Below are positions 32,938-43,985 of a DNA stretch of 64,000 bases, piece after piece; position 1 is the first letter of the stretch; every line of letters starts with the position of its first letter. The DNA lies in contig OZ005608.1 in assembly GCA_963930655.1 (NCBI GenBank), positions 15,500,001 through 15,564,000 of the forward strand. The letters are read 5' to 3'. The notes under the pieces were generated by a model that had not been told where the DNA came from, made no database searches, and saw nothing but the letters and a program-made list of their open reading frames with translations. Both the position numbers and the translations under genes were made by a program. The DNA is from Myrica gale. Taxonomy: Eukaryota > Streptophyta > Magnoliopsida > Fagales > Myricaceae.

Positions 32938-33790
32938 TTAACTAGGTATTGGCAAAGGGGTGTACAAACCATGAGGTTTCAACTTAGACTTAGCTTTTTT
33001 ACACGTGATACACTTCTCACATATTCGTTCCACATCACGTTTCATATGAGGCCAAAAGAAATGATCATGCAAAATTCCGAAAGTCTTAGCGACACCAAAA
33101 TGACCCATCAATCCACCACCATGAGCTTCTCTCACAAGCAATTCACGCAAAGAACACATAGGCACACCCAATTTATTCTCCCGAAACAAAAATCCATCAT
33201 GCTTATAAAACTTATCAAATGCCACTTTTTCACATGCATTGAACACATCACCAAAATCAGAATCTTTTGCATACAAATCCTTAATGTATTCAAAGCTAAG
33301 CAATTTTGTATCTAACATGGAAAGTAAGGCATACCTTCGAGACAAAGCATCAGCCACCACAATTTCCTTACCTTGCTTGTATCTGATCACATAAGGAAAT
33401 GTTTCAATGAATTCCACCCACTTGGCATGACGTTTGTTCAACCTGTGTTGTCCTTTCAAATACTTCAAAGATTCATGATCTGTGTGAATCACAAATTCCT
33501 TTGGCCATAGATAGTGTTGCCAATTTTCCAAAGACCTTACCAAGGCATACATCTCCTTATCATAAGTGGGATAATTTAGGGCTGCCCCACTCAACTTTTC
33601 GCTGAAATAAGCAATTGGACGACCTTCTTGCATTAAAACAGCTCCTATGCCTATTCCTGAAGCATCACACTCAATTTCAAAAGTTTTAGCAAAGTTAGGT
33701 AAAACAAGCAAAGGTGCATTGGTTAACTTCTCTTTGATCAGATTAAATGCCTTTTCTTGTTCTTTCCCCCACTTAAACGGCACAATTTTT
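32938..33790 (-). pseudogene. CRM-like RNase H and integrase N-terminus, element H
   Basis: 281 open codons: [34 protein letters not shown] and [12 protein letters not shown] (RNase H with its D...E/D sites), then [23 protein letters not shown]...[13 protein letters not shown] (integrase HHCC zinc site). A TAG and a one-base shift near 33785-33793 separate it from RT. Confidence 0.9.
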
Positions 33791-34414
33791 CTAGATGACT
33801 TCAGTAAGAGGGGCGGCTAAGCTACTAAAATCACGCACAAACCGTCTATAGAAGCTAGCTAAGTCGTGGAAGCTCCTCACTTGGCTGATTGTTGTAGGCA
33901 TTGGCCACTCTTGGATTGCCTTCACCTTTTCCTCGTCCACCTCAATTCCTTTATTACTAACAACAAAACCAAGAAACACAAGCTTATCCGTGCAAAAGGT
34001 GCACTTCTTGAGGTTAGCAAACAACCTTTCTTTCCTTAGAATTTCCAACACAGATTTCAAATGCATTACATATTCTTCCAAGTTTTTGCTATAAATTAGG
34101 ATATCATCAAAATACACAACCACAAATCTGCCAATAAATGCACGTAAAACAAGGTTCATCAAACGCATAAATGTGCTTGGAGCATTAGTTAAACCGAAAG
34201 GCATCACTAACCACTCATACAAACCATATTTAGTCTTAAAAGCAGTTTTCCATTCATCACCTTCCTTCATCCGAATCTGATGATATCCATTCTTAAGATC
34301 AATTTTTGTAAAGACACAAGAACCATGCAATTCATCTAGCATATCATCTAATCTAGGAATGGGATGACGATATTTTACCGTGATGTTGTTGATGGCTCGA
34401 CAGTCAACACACAT
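33791..34414 (-). pseudogene. CRM-like reverse transcriptase, element H
   Basis: 207 codons: [40 protein letters not shown] (first RT aspartate), [26 protein letters not shown] (catalytic pair), [32 protein letters not shown]. It is intact across the palm motifs. A one-base loss near 34437 shifts it relative to the N-terminal part. Confidence 0.92.
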
Positions 34415-35075
34415 CCTCCATGTCCCATCCTTCTAGGAACTAATAGCACTGGAACCGCGCAAGGACTCATGCTTTCACGCACATACCCATTCTCCAATAA
34501 TTCACCTACTTGCTTTTGAAGTTCCTTGGTCTCCTCGGGATTACTTCTATAAGCAGGTCGGTTTGGAATTGATGCACCAGGTATGAAATCGATTTGATGT
34601 TCAATCCCTCGGATTGGAGGTAAACCATAAGGTACCTCTTCGGGAATGACATCTTCAAACTCCTGCAAAAGAGAAAGAATTTCGCTCGGTAAAGTACCGA
34701 CGAGATCATTAGTACATAAAAGAGCCTCTTTGTACATAAGTACAATAAGGGGCTGATGTGAAAATAAAGCTCTCTTGATCTCACTTTTTTTTGCAATGTA
34801 ACTAAATTTTTCCTCTCTTGCTCTGACCATGGCCGAAATCCTCTCCCTTTCTTTTTCACTCTGATCAATGTTTTTCTCTCCTTTTTTCCCAAACTCCTTT
34901 TTTTCAATTTCGGCCTTTCTTTCTCTTTCCTTCTTTTTTTCATTTGATCTTTGTAACTTCAATTGGTCCTCCCTGACCTGTTTCGGAGTTAAAGGCACAA
35001 GAGTAATAGGCTGCTTTTTAAGAGTGAAAGAATACTTATTTGTGAATCCATCATGCGTAACCCTCAGATCATACT
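34415..35075 (-). pseudogene. CRM-like protease-RT linker and RT N-terminus, element H
   Basis: From 34998: a highly charged K/E-rich linker (KKKERERKAEIEKKEFGKK), LLQEFEDVIPEEVPYGLPPIRGIEHQIDFIPGASIPNRPAYRSNPEETKELQ split over the frame, then RT block 1 VPVLLVP. The protein 5' of this continues on the far side of element T, from 49001. Confidence 0.85.
35071..35075. other. Target-site duplication of element T, left copy
   Basis: ATACT here and ATACC at 49001-49005, a 5-bp TSD with one later change. Removing T joins the GRPWRY codons of element H's protease end to its downstream codons with no frame gap. Confidence 0.85.
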
Positions 35076-35526
35076 TGTGAGACCCCGATTTTCCCCTACG
35101 TAATTGCTTATGTATTATTTTATTTTTCCAATGTAATAGTTTTATTTCTTAATGGGGCTATGTTTTGGCCAATGTATGGCCTAATTTCTTATGTTATGGT
35201 ATTTCGATTAAAATGGGATTTTATTTCATAAAATCTCTTTAAATAATTAATATGCCGTTTTAATGCAAGTACAAATTATATTATGTTAAGAGCCGAAATT
35301 TGCAAGTAAGTTCCTCTTTTACAAATTGATATTTTTCATTTACCTACTATGATTCATGGGCCATATAATTCGAATTATGCTTTAATAATTTCCTTGTATA
35401 AGCCGAAATTATTAATAGATTAAATAATGAAATTCTTTTGAATACATGGATTAAATATTGTATGTGACATGTAATATTATGATGTGTTCTATATTATTAA
35501 TAGAATTTCCATATGAATATTCAAAT

Positions 35527-35768
35527 GATAAGCTATGTAGTTATGTGATAAGTTTAGAAATGATTTAATTGATAAGCATACTTGCTTATCATAGTGATAA
35601 GCAAGCATGATAAGCTAGGAAACCTTTAGAGTGATAAGGCCTTGTGATTATTGTAGAGATAGGCTAAGGCCATTATCACATGATAAGATATCATACTTAT
35701 AAGGTGATAAGCTATTGGAATGGATAGATAAGTAAGAGAGCTTATAAAGTGATAAGTTAGGTGATAAG
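35527..35768 (+). promoter_or_regulatory. GATAAG cluster of element T LTR
   Basis: About a dozen GATAAG words (both strands) in 242 bp; repeated at 45341-45582 in the 3' LTR. GATAAG is the I-box bound by plant GATA and MYB-like factors, so this is a candidate U3 enhancer. Confidence 0.6.
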
Positions 35769-36654
35769 TGAAAACCAAGTTGAAAGTTAGTTGCATATTA
35801 ATGTGGAAGTAACTAGGTTGGTTGAAAAGCAACCAAACTAAGCAAAGGAGGGCTTCTACGTGAAAGGCAAGGAGAGGAAATGTGGAAGCCAAAGTGAGGT
35901 GCCATGTGATGTGTAAGAGATGTGTAAGAAGGTGTAAGTTGTGTAAGAGTGATAAGACAACACATGGTTGTAAAAGAGAAGAGAAAAAGGCAAGGGAAAG
36001 GAAGGCTTTACGTATGGATCATGTGAAGAGAGAGAGAGAGTTTAATTCAAGGCAAGCCATGCTTAGGGAGACAAGGAAGTGATGTGAGAAAAGAGATGAA
36101 AAAAAAAGAAGAAGAGAGAGGGAAGATACAAGCATTGGTCGGCCAAAACCCCCCCTTTTTTTTCCTCACTTTTCATTTTAAATTTCTCTCTTGTCAATTC
36201 ACTCTCTCAAGCTTTATGTCATAGCCTTAAAGTTGCCTTGGGAGACTCATTCCCTCACATCTCTCTTGCATTTGTCTTGACCGAACCATTCATGCCCTTC
36301 ACTCTCCAAACTCTTCTCTCTTGGCCAAATATTGCAAACCTCTCCATTCTCTCCCATTTTCAAGTCTTGACCGAATCTTACACTCAAGAGTTCAAGGTTT
36401 GTGCATTTCATCTTGCCTCTAAACCACTTCCATCTAGCTTGCCAAAACCCATTCCAAAAGCCAAGTAAATCTCTCCTTTTTGTTGACAAATCCTACCATG
36501 AAAACCTAGCCATTTGACACCATTATTCTTCAAACTTACCATGTCCTCTTCACCACTATAGAGTTTCTTTTAAACCAAGCTTGGTCATTACTAAGGAGGG
36601 TGGACCGAATCTTTGAAGGAGGAGAAGGATAGGAAGAGTTGGTAAAGAGTAAAG

Positions 36655-36723
36655 GTAAGATTAGTCATTGATGTTCTTGCCTTGAACATCATAAGTACTA
36701 ACCATAGATGTTTTATTTTCTAG
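36655..36723 (+). other. Compact intron-like unit in LTR T
   Basis: AAAG-GTAAGATT opens and TTTTATTTTCTAG closes a 69-nt segment, with TACTAAC (36697-36703) about 20 nt before the AG. It is followed by a 26-nt segment that ends AACAAG-GTAAGG (36749/36750). Confidence 0.5.
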
Positions 36724-38010
36724 GTGCTCAAGCTTGGACAAACAACAAGGTAAGGCTAAAATGATTTTGTTGGGTTAGCATGAGTGGCCGAATGGCCTAT
36801 GTATAAGATCTTGAAGTTTTATTTTGATAGATGCCTTGATGTTGTTAGATCTTGGATGCTTAGGAACCCTAGGTTGTTTACATGCTAGATCTAACCATGG
36901 AAGCCCTAGATCTAAGGTTGTATGTGAAGAAAAAGGCAAATGAAGAACAATGTATGCTAAAGGAAGTTAGATCTAAGTTTTGATATGTTGGGTTGATGAA
37001 AAATGATATCTTTGTTTAGATCTATGGATATTAGTGTGAATAAAGAGTAGATTTATTGTTGATGGAATTATTTGATAAAAAGGATTAAGTGTATGCATGC
37101 TAGTTAGGTCACAAATGCAAAGGATATGCATGATATGATTTTTAGCATGAAAAGGATACATTTTGGGGTAAGGCCGAAAATAAGCTATGTGGATTTTCAT
37201 GTATAGTTTTGAATATGTGTAGATTTGGACATTGGCCTTTAACATGTGCAAGATTTATGACCTTAAATGCATAGTAGATGATTATGTTAAGTATTGGAAG
37301 CATGCATGTTGAAGGAAATAAAGGAAAACTAATCATTGGGTAAAAACATGTGTTGGCCGAATGCCATGAGTATAGTGTATGGTAATGGTGCTTTGAATTA
37401 TAGATATTAGGTTGTGAAATTGTTGATTGGAGGATGGGATCACCCTTGGAGAAAAAGTTGTGATTTAATTGGTGCATAAATGGTAGTGGCCGAAAGTTGC
37501 AAGAAAAATTAACCCTAAGTGCAATTCATGATTTATGTATGTTCATTGTTGTGTTGGATAAGAAATTAGGGTTAGGCTAGTTGGAATAATGTTGTAGAGC
37601 TATGATCTTTTATTAAATATTATTGGAACCCTAGTTAAGTTTTACTCGGGTTTTTATTTGAGGTTTAAAGTCTAAGTTAAGATTTAATCATGAATAGTTA
37701 GATATGAGGTTTAATGTAGTACGTGTAATAAAAAGAGACTTAGGTTTAAGTCTAAACCTATGAGTATTATTTAACCCTAATCGAGACACGTACATGGATA
37801 AATATATTTTTATTTCAATAAAAATATTAATTTAATAAGTTAAGTTTTGAATATTGTTAAGGAAAAGAATAAAATAATTATTTTGTAATTAAATGAATTT
37901 CTGTGATATGTATATATAGATATATATATATATCTTCGATTGATGACTGATTTCAAAAGAAATGATTTCATAATTCTTAAAGTCTAAAAGAATATTTGAA
38001 TCGCTTGTAG

Positions 38011-38050
38011 GCGATCCACGTGTCTGTATACACGAACAAGAAGAGCAAGA
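38011..38050 (+). other. Conserved mini-exon-like segment in LTR T
   Basis: A 40-nt segment between TCGCTTGTAG and GTAAGTGG. Counterparts: 27286-27318, 47826-47865, 56552-56584 (plus), 60850-60891 and 63703-63747 (minus). Confidence 0.5.
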
Positions 38051-38359
38051 GTAAGTGGAATAGTAAGTGGATACTGTAAGTGTACAGTAAGTATTTCTTT
38101 TCAAAACTGGAATGACACATTGCATCGTTTCATGAACACGTATGGATTTTAAGAAAGCATGACATGATATGAATTTCATGAACAAGCATGAATTTAAGCA
38201 AGTATGAATTTTAAGCAAGCATGACATGACATGTGCATTGCATGAATTTTTCAAGAAGAAAATTATGCAATGATTTTTATGGAAAGAATATGAGAAGTTT
38301 TATGAAACGATAAGTTAAGATTAAGGGCACCGGTCGGTACCGTACCATCAAGTTGGACT

Positions 38360-38443
38360 CCCATACCGAAGGACATTTATGAGAAGGATGGGTGAATCCA
38401 AGAGGCTGTGCAAGCCACACTGAAGGACAGTGAGAAGGTGTGG
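38360..38443 (+). other. Hairpin pair in LTR T
   Basis: Unit 1: CCCATACC pairs with GGATGGG (one bulge) around an 18-nt GAAGGAC... loop. Unit 2: CCACAC pairs with GTGTGG around a 17-nt TGAAGGAC... loop. Repeated at 48175-48258 in the 3' LTR. Confidence 0.6.
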
Positions 38444-39192
38444 TGCCTCCAAGGGTCGTGTCTAGCCATCAGGCCCGGGGCCACTTCAAGGGCTAGCTCG
38501 ACCAGATGTAAAGTCTCTAAGGGAATTCGGGGACGGTTCCGAAGGGAACGCACAACCCTGACTTCAGGGGTCAAATGGAGCGAGCCCACAAGTAAAAGAC
38601 ATGAAATAATTATGATAAGGCCAACAAGGGCACAAGTACGAATGAATGATTTTTAAGGGCCAAGGGCCAGTTTTACAAGCAAGTATGAAAGAAAGTGGTT
38701 TTCAAGGGCCTGGGGCCGAAAACACTAAGCAAGAGCATATGCATAATTCATGATCACGCATATGCATCAGTTATTAAGTTTTCTTTCTTTCATGATTAAG
38801 CAAGCATGAGTCAAGAGCATGATTTTAAGTTTTATGTTTTTCCCTTACTGAGTCTTTTTGACTCACGTTTTTAAAACTGTGTCATTCCAGATGTATCAGG
38901 TGAAGAGAGTCAGGAGGACTACCTGACCTAGATGCCCAAGATGTTAAGCTTCGCATTTTGTTGATAGTGACATGAGTGTCACTAATTGGGTTCTAATATG
39001 TTTTAAATATTTGTTTTGTATGAATTTAATGAGAACTCTGATTATGTAAGTATTTGCTCAAACCCCTCGCGATCCTGTACGTTTCCGCCGTAATCAAGTA
39101 AGAATATAAGTAAGAACGCTGGAGCCATCCGGGGGATAGCTCGCGGCTGTCACGGTCCCTGCGGGATGCCGTTCGGGGCGTGACAGTTAAGT

Positions 39193-39203
39193 TGGTATCA
39201 GAG
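39193..39203 (+). other. PBS of element T
   Basis: TGGTATCAGAG, 7 nt after the LTR end; initiator tRNA-Met type. Confidence 0.9.
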
Positions 39204-39347
39204 GATCGGAGGGTAGAGTCGTAGAACATAGGGAACGAAGTAGAACCCTAAACCCTAAAGCATGAGATAGCACGTTTAGGGTTAAGTATGATGAGAATTT
39301 ATGAGGTTGAGGTTGTTCTAAGCTGAACGATAACGTTGAAGTGCAGG

Positions 39348-40184
39348 ATGGCACCTAGGAGGCCAACAAGAAATCAAGAGTCTGAGGCTCCCGGAGTTAC
39401 TACCGAGGATGTGTTAAGGCACATGGCTCAGCTAGTTGCCGAGCAGGTGCAGCCGGGTGCCCATGCTGAAGGGGCCCGAGGACGCCCTGAGGGGTGTACG
39501 TTCGATCAGTTTAACCGCCAGCACCCGCCAGCGTACAACGGCAGGGGAGATGCCATACTAGCAGAAAATTGGCTGGTGGAGATGAAAGAGCTACTTGAGG
39601 TCTTGGGGTGTACCGAGGCCCAAAAGTTAAGTTATGCTACCTTCAAGCTGCAAGGGGATGCCAAAAGGTGGTGGCAATCCGAGAAGGTGTTGCTGGAACA
39701 GGAGCTGGGAGAGCAGCCCATAACCTGGGAGAGGTTCCAGCAAGAATTTTTAGATCGTTATTTCCCACGGACGACCCGGGAAGCGAAGGCAAGGGAATTC
39801 GCTACCCTAACCCAAGGAGCCATGACGGTGGAGCAATACGCAGGCCGATTCATGGAGCTGGTGCGGTTTGCCCCGTACTTGGTGCCCGATGAGGAAAGGA
39901 AGGCCCGAAAGTTTGAGGAAGGGTTACACCCACGGGTCTATGACAGGGTGTATAGTCACAACCTTAAAACCCTGGCAGAAGTAATTGAACGGGCAGTGAT
40001 AGTGGAGAGAGGACTGCAGAGGATAGCAGTCTATCATGACCAGCAGAAGAGGAAGGCTCATTCCAACCCAACCGTTCCGCAGATGCCCTGGAAGAAAAGT
40101 AGGCCAGAGCCGTCACAGAGGCAGCCTCAGAGGTCGAACCAGAGGCCGAACCCGAGGCCAAACCAGAGGCCTGGTGGAGCTTAG
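39348..40184 (+). pseudogene. TKL gag (capsid part), premature stop
   Basis: ATG at 39348 (GCAGG-ATG; an upstream in-frame TTG at 39336 is unlikely as a start). About 278 residues: a basic N-terminus MAPRRPTRNQ, the capsid block (YNGRGDAILAENWLVEMKELLEVLG, KRWWQSEKVLL, FQQEFLDRYFP, VEQYAGRFMELVRFAP), and a basic/proline tail of RPN repeats. TAG at 40182-40184 cuts it before the zinc knuckle, and one base is missing near 40228, so the knuckle lies in another frame. Confidence 0.92.
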
Positions 40185-40888
40185 AATGCCGGAGGAAATC
40201 AGTTTCCTCTGTGCAACAAGAGACACCCTGGGAGTGCAGGCAGGGCTTATGTTTCAAATGTGGGAAGCCTGGTCACTTCGCCAGAGACTGTAGGAGTGCA
40301 GGCAGTTCAAACCAAGCACCCCGAACCACGCAGCAGGACAATGCAAGGAGGCAGGGAGGCCCAACACAGGCGAGGTTATATGCAATGACTCCGGAGGACG
40401 CGGAGAACCAGAACCGAGTGGTGGCAGGTAAGTTGCCTTTGCCCCAGGGGGAAGCCCTAGTTCTGTTTGATTCAGGGGCCACGCATTCATTCATTGCATC
40501 AGCATATTGCAAGACACATGCCTTAAATAGTGAGTTGTTGGATTGTGGTGTCCTTGTGTCAACGCCCGCTGGGGGAAGAGTCGAGTGTAGCCGGATGGTG
40601 AAGGACTATCCGATAGTAGTAGAAGGGCAAGTCATGTTGGCTGATTTGATAGTTATGGAGATGGGAGGATTTGATGTCATCCTAGGTATGGATTGGTTGT
40701 CGAAGCATGGTGCCAATATTCGGTGCTATGAGAAGAAGGTCTTGTTCCAAAAGGAGGGGAGACCGGATTGTTGTTTTACCGGTATGAGGAAGATGGAGCG
40801 AAGGCCAGCAATTGTCTCGGCCCTGCAAGCTAAGAGATTGTTGCAAGGAGGGCACGAGGGAATTCTAGTATGGGCAAGTGATACGTGA
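40185..40888 (+). pseudogene. TKL zinc knuckle and protease
   Basis: Frame from 40211: the knuckle CFKCGKPGHFARDC (C14, C17, H22, C27 of this frame) and an aspartic protease with ALVLFDSGATHSFIA (DSG at 87-89) and DVILGMDWLSKHGANI. The protease would mature Gag-Pol. The frame ends at TGA 40886-40888, but pol continues in the same frame after it, so this stop is a nonsense change, not a normal boundary. Confidence 0.92.
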
Positions 40889-40933
40889 AGCGATACGCAG
40901 AACGAGGTCCCTGCATTTGACCAAACCCCAATA

Positions 40934-43819
40934 GTGACTGAGTTTCCGGATGTATTCCCGGAAGACCTACCGGGGTTACCGCCGGATAGGGAGGTGGAGT
41001 TCGGAATTGAATTGGAAGCTGGGACAGTCCCAATTTCCAAGGTGCCGTATCGAATGGCTCCGGCAGAGCTAAAGGAGCTGAAGGTCCAGTTGGAAGATCT
41101 CTTGGAGAAGGGATTTATAAGGCCGAGTGTGTCGCCTTGGGGAGCACCGATCCTGTTTGTGAAAAAGAAGGACGGAAGTCTCCGGATGTGTATTGATTAT
41201 AGGGAGTTGAATAAGGTGACTGTGAAGAATAGGTACCCGCTACCTCGCATTGACGATTTGTTCGATCAATTACAGGGGGCACAAATATTTTCAAGAATTG
41301 ATTTGAGGTCAGGTTACCACCAGTTGAAGGTTAAGGAGGGAGATATATCAAAGACGGCCTTTCGGACCCGATATGGTCATTATGAATTTTTGGTGATGCC
41401 GTTTGGATTAACTAATGCCCCGGCCGCATTTATGGACTTGATGAATCGAGTGTTCAGGGAGTTCCTGGATAAATTTGTGGTGGTGTTCATAGACGATATT
41501 TTGATTTATTCTCGGAACCAGGAGGAGCATGAGGAGCATCTCAGGATTGTTTTGCAGATCCTAAGGGAGAAGAAGCTATATGCTAAATTCTCCAAGTGCG
41601 AGTTTTGGTTGCAGCAAGTCCGATTTTTAGGGCATGTAGTGTCGGGAGAAGGAATAGTTGTAGATCCCGGAAAGGTTGATGCGGTTTTCAAATGGCCTAG
41701 ACCTACAAATGTTAAGGAGATAAGAAGTTTCCTGGGATTAGCAGGGTATTACCGGAGGTTTATCAAGGAATTTTCAAAGATAGCTATGCCGATGACCTCG
41801 TTGACCAAGAAAAACGTTAAGTTCGATTGGACAGACGAGTGTGAGCAAAGTTTCCAGACGCTGAAGGCTCATCTGGTTACTGCCCCGGTGTTAGCATTGC
41901 CTTCGGAACATGGGGAGTATGAGATCTATACGGACGCCTCAAAGCAAGGTCTTGGGTGTGTGTTGATGCAAGATAAGAGGGTCATAGCCTACGCGTCGAG
42001 GCAACTGAGGCCCCACGAGGTGAATTACCCCACCCACGACTTGGAGTTGGCTGCAGTCGTGCATGCTCTGAAAATATGGAGGCATTATCTCTATGGGGTT
42101 AAGTGCGAGATATTTACGGACCATAAAAGCCTCAAGTATTTTAACACTCAGAAGGAGCTGAATATGAGGCAGCGGCGCTGGTTGGAGCTGATCAAGGACT
42201 ATGATTGCACCATTAGCTACCATCCTGGGAAAGCTAACGTGGTGGCTGATGCTTTAAGCCGGAAGTCGGCTGAAACGAGTGCCGTAGAGGTAGTGGCTAA
42301 GGAGATCATGGAGGATCTAAAAAGAGAGGAGATCACGCTTGTATTGGCCGACCGGTATGTTTCCATCGCAGGGCTGTCATTGCAACCATCGCTGGAGGAG
42401 CGAATCTGTGAAGCCCAGAAGAGCGATGCGGTGATAATAGGGATTAGGGAAAGGATTGAGAAGAATAATGATCCCGATTTTGAGGATAGGGATGGAGTGC
42501 TGAGGTACCGGAGTAGAATATGTGTCCCTGGTGATGGGGAAATCAAGGAGTTGATTTTGGCAGAGGCGCATACTACGCCCTATACCATCCACCCTGGAGG
42601 AACGAAGATGTATCAAGACATCAAGAAGGTTTACTGGTGGCCGAATATGAAGAGAGAGATAGCGGAGTATGTCGCTCGATGTCTGACTTGTCAGAGAGTG
42701 AAAGCAGAACACCAGAGGCCAGCAGGAACATTGAAGCCTCTGGAGATCCCTGAATGGAAGTGGGAAGGAATAGCCATGGATTTTGTAGTAGGGCTACCAA
42801 GAACGACAGCTGGCTACGATGCAATATGGGTAGTAGTGGACCGATTGACCAAGTCAGCCCACTTTCTGCCCATCAGGGTGAAGTATACCCCGGAAAGGCT
42901 AGCTGAAGTTTATCTCCAAGAAATTGTGAGACTCCATGGCATACCAAAGAGCATAGTGTCGGATAGGGATCCGAGATTTACGTCAAGGTTTTGGAAAAGA
43001 TTGCAGGAGTCCCTAGGCACTAAGTTGAATTTTAGCACTGCTTTCCACCCACAGACGGATGGCCAATCGGAGCGGACCATCCAAATTTTGGAAGACATGC
43101 TTCGAGCATGCGTCATTGACTTCAAAGGAAGCTGGGCTCAGTATTTGCCGCTAGCAGAGTTCGCATACAACAACAGTTTCCAATCAAGTATTGGCATGGC
43201 ACCGTATGAAGCTTTGTATGGAAGAAGGTGTAGGTCGCCATTATATTGGGATGAAGTAGGAGAAGGAAGACTGTTGGGACCAGAGATGATTTTACAGACA
43301 AAAGAGAAGATTCGGTTGATAAAAGAAAGACTTAATACGGCCCAAAGTCGGCAGAAGAGTTATGCGGACAACCGGCGAAGAGAATTGGCCTTTGAGGAAG
43401 GAAGTAAAGTGTTTTTAAAAATTTCCCCAACAAAGGGGGTAGCACGATTCGGGAAGAAGGGGAAGCTTCAACCCCGATTTATAGGACCTTTCGAGATCCT
43501 AGAGCGTGTTGGACCAATGGCGTATAGACTGGCCTTACCGCCATCAATTGCGGGAGTACATGATGTGTTCCACGTATCGCTTTTACGAAAGTATGTGTCA
43601 GACCCTACCCATGTGTTAGAATATGAGCCCTTACAAATTAAGGAAAACCTTACCTATGTGGAGGAGCCAGTAAGGATCATCGATAGAAAAGAGCGACAAT
43701 TGCGGACCAAGGTGATACCGCTAGTGAAGGTTCTATGGAGGAATCATGGGGTAGAGGAGGCATCTTGGGAGTTGGAAAGTGATATGTACGAGAAGTACCC
43801 CCAGTTAAAAGGAGAATAG
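40934..43819 (+). CDS. TKL pol: RT, RNase H, integrase, chromodomain
   Basis: 961 open codons, in frame with the protease across the TGA at 40886. RT (about 30-300) has [34 protein letters not shown] and [11 protein letters not shown] (catalytic D-D near 184-186). RNase H (about 325-450) has [18 protein letters not shown] and VVADALSRK. Integrase has the zinc region ([17 protein letters not shown]...CLTCQRVK), D in MDFVVGLPR (~613), D in SDRDPRF (~676) and E in DGQSERT (~711), then RFIGPFEIL. The chromodomain-like end is [19 protein letters not shown]. Copy P has the same layout. All catalytic residues look intact. Confidence 0.95.
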   Translation: MTEFPDVFPEDLPGLPPDREVEFGIELEAGTVPISKVPYRMAPAELKELKVQLEDLLEKGFIRPSVSPWGAPILFVKKKDGSLRMCIDYRELNKVTVKNRYPLPRIDDLFDQLQGAQIFSRIDLRSGYHQLKVKEGDISKTAFRTRYGHYEFLVMPFGLTNAPAAFMDLMNRVFREFLDKFVVVFIDDILIYSRNQEEHEEHLRIVLQILREKKLYAKFSKCEFWLQQVRFLGHVVSGEGIVVDPGKVDAVFKWPRPTNVKEIRSFLGLAGYYRRFIKEFSKIAMPMTSLTKKNVKFDWTDECEQSFQTLKAHLVTAPVLALPSEHGEYEIYTDASKQGLGCVLMQDKRVIAYASRQLRPHEVNYPTHDLELAAVVHALKIWRHYLYGVKCEIFTDHKSLKYFNTQKELNMRQRRWLELIKDYDCTISYHPGKANVVADALSRKSAETSAVEVVAKEIMEDLKREEITLVLADRYVSIAGLSLQPSLEERICEAQKSDAVIIGIRERIEKNNDPDFEDRDGVLRYRSRICVPGDGEIKELILAEAHTTPYTIHPGGTKMYQDIKKVYWWPNMKREIAEYVARCLTCQRVKAEHQRPAGTLKPLEIPEWKWEGIAMDFVVGLPRTTAGYDAIWVVVDRLTKSAHFLPIRVKYTPERLAEVYLQEIVRLHGIPKSIVSDRDPRFTSRFWKRLQESLGTKLNFSTAFHPQTDGQSERTIQILEDMLRACVIDFKGSWAQYLPLAEFAYNNSFQSSIGMAPYEALYGRRCRSPLYWDEVGEGRLLGPEMILQTKEKIRLIKERLNTAQSRQKSYADNRRRELAFEEGSKVFLKISPTKGVARFGKKGKLQPRFIGPFEILERVGPMAYRLALPPSIAGVHDVFHVSLLRKYVSDPTHVLEYEPLQIKENLTYVEEPVRIIDRKERQLRTKVIPLVKVLWRNHGVEEASWELESDMYEKYPQLKGE

Positions 43820-43985
43820 TATCCGAATGTTTACTTCCCTCCCTATTGATTGAATGTTTGGCTTGTATGAGTATTATTGCCTGATATTTGTGTTTGACTT
43901 CCTTACATAAAGAATGCTAAATTCTTGGTGATACATGATGATATTTTGTATATATACATGACTGACCGTTGCATTATGTTGTCAG

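Larger units (their letters stand above)
35076..39185 (+). repeat. 5' LTR of element T
   Basis: TGTGAGACCCCG...GGGGCGTGACA. Landmarks: GATAAG cluster (35527-35768); purine-rich leader and poly-A (36060-36150); a compact intron-like unit (36655-36723); AT-rich core with TA microsatellite (37917-37932); mini-exon (38011-38050); hairpin pair (38360-38443); purine block; TGAGTC hairpin (38849-38865). Short frames inside (for example 35626-35892) show no family similarity and are taken as chance. Confidence 0.96.

Noticed and set aside
35626..35892. Open frames in both LTRs of T (35626-35892, 37142-37477, 37889-38254, 38408-38656 and their copies 45440 onward)
   Set aside because: They occur in both LTRs only because the LTRs are near-identical. 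They have no recognisable domain and biased AT-rich composition, and they overlap regulatory landmarks.
37917..37932. TA microsatellite as a replication or recombination signal
   Set aside because: Short and in an AT-rich LTR core; no further support.
38849..38865. Bacterial-type terminator
   Set aside because: A hairpin near a T run would fit, but the context is plant LTR DNA and the stem is AT-containing and short; kept as an RNA or DNA element of unknown role.
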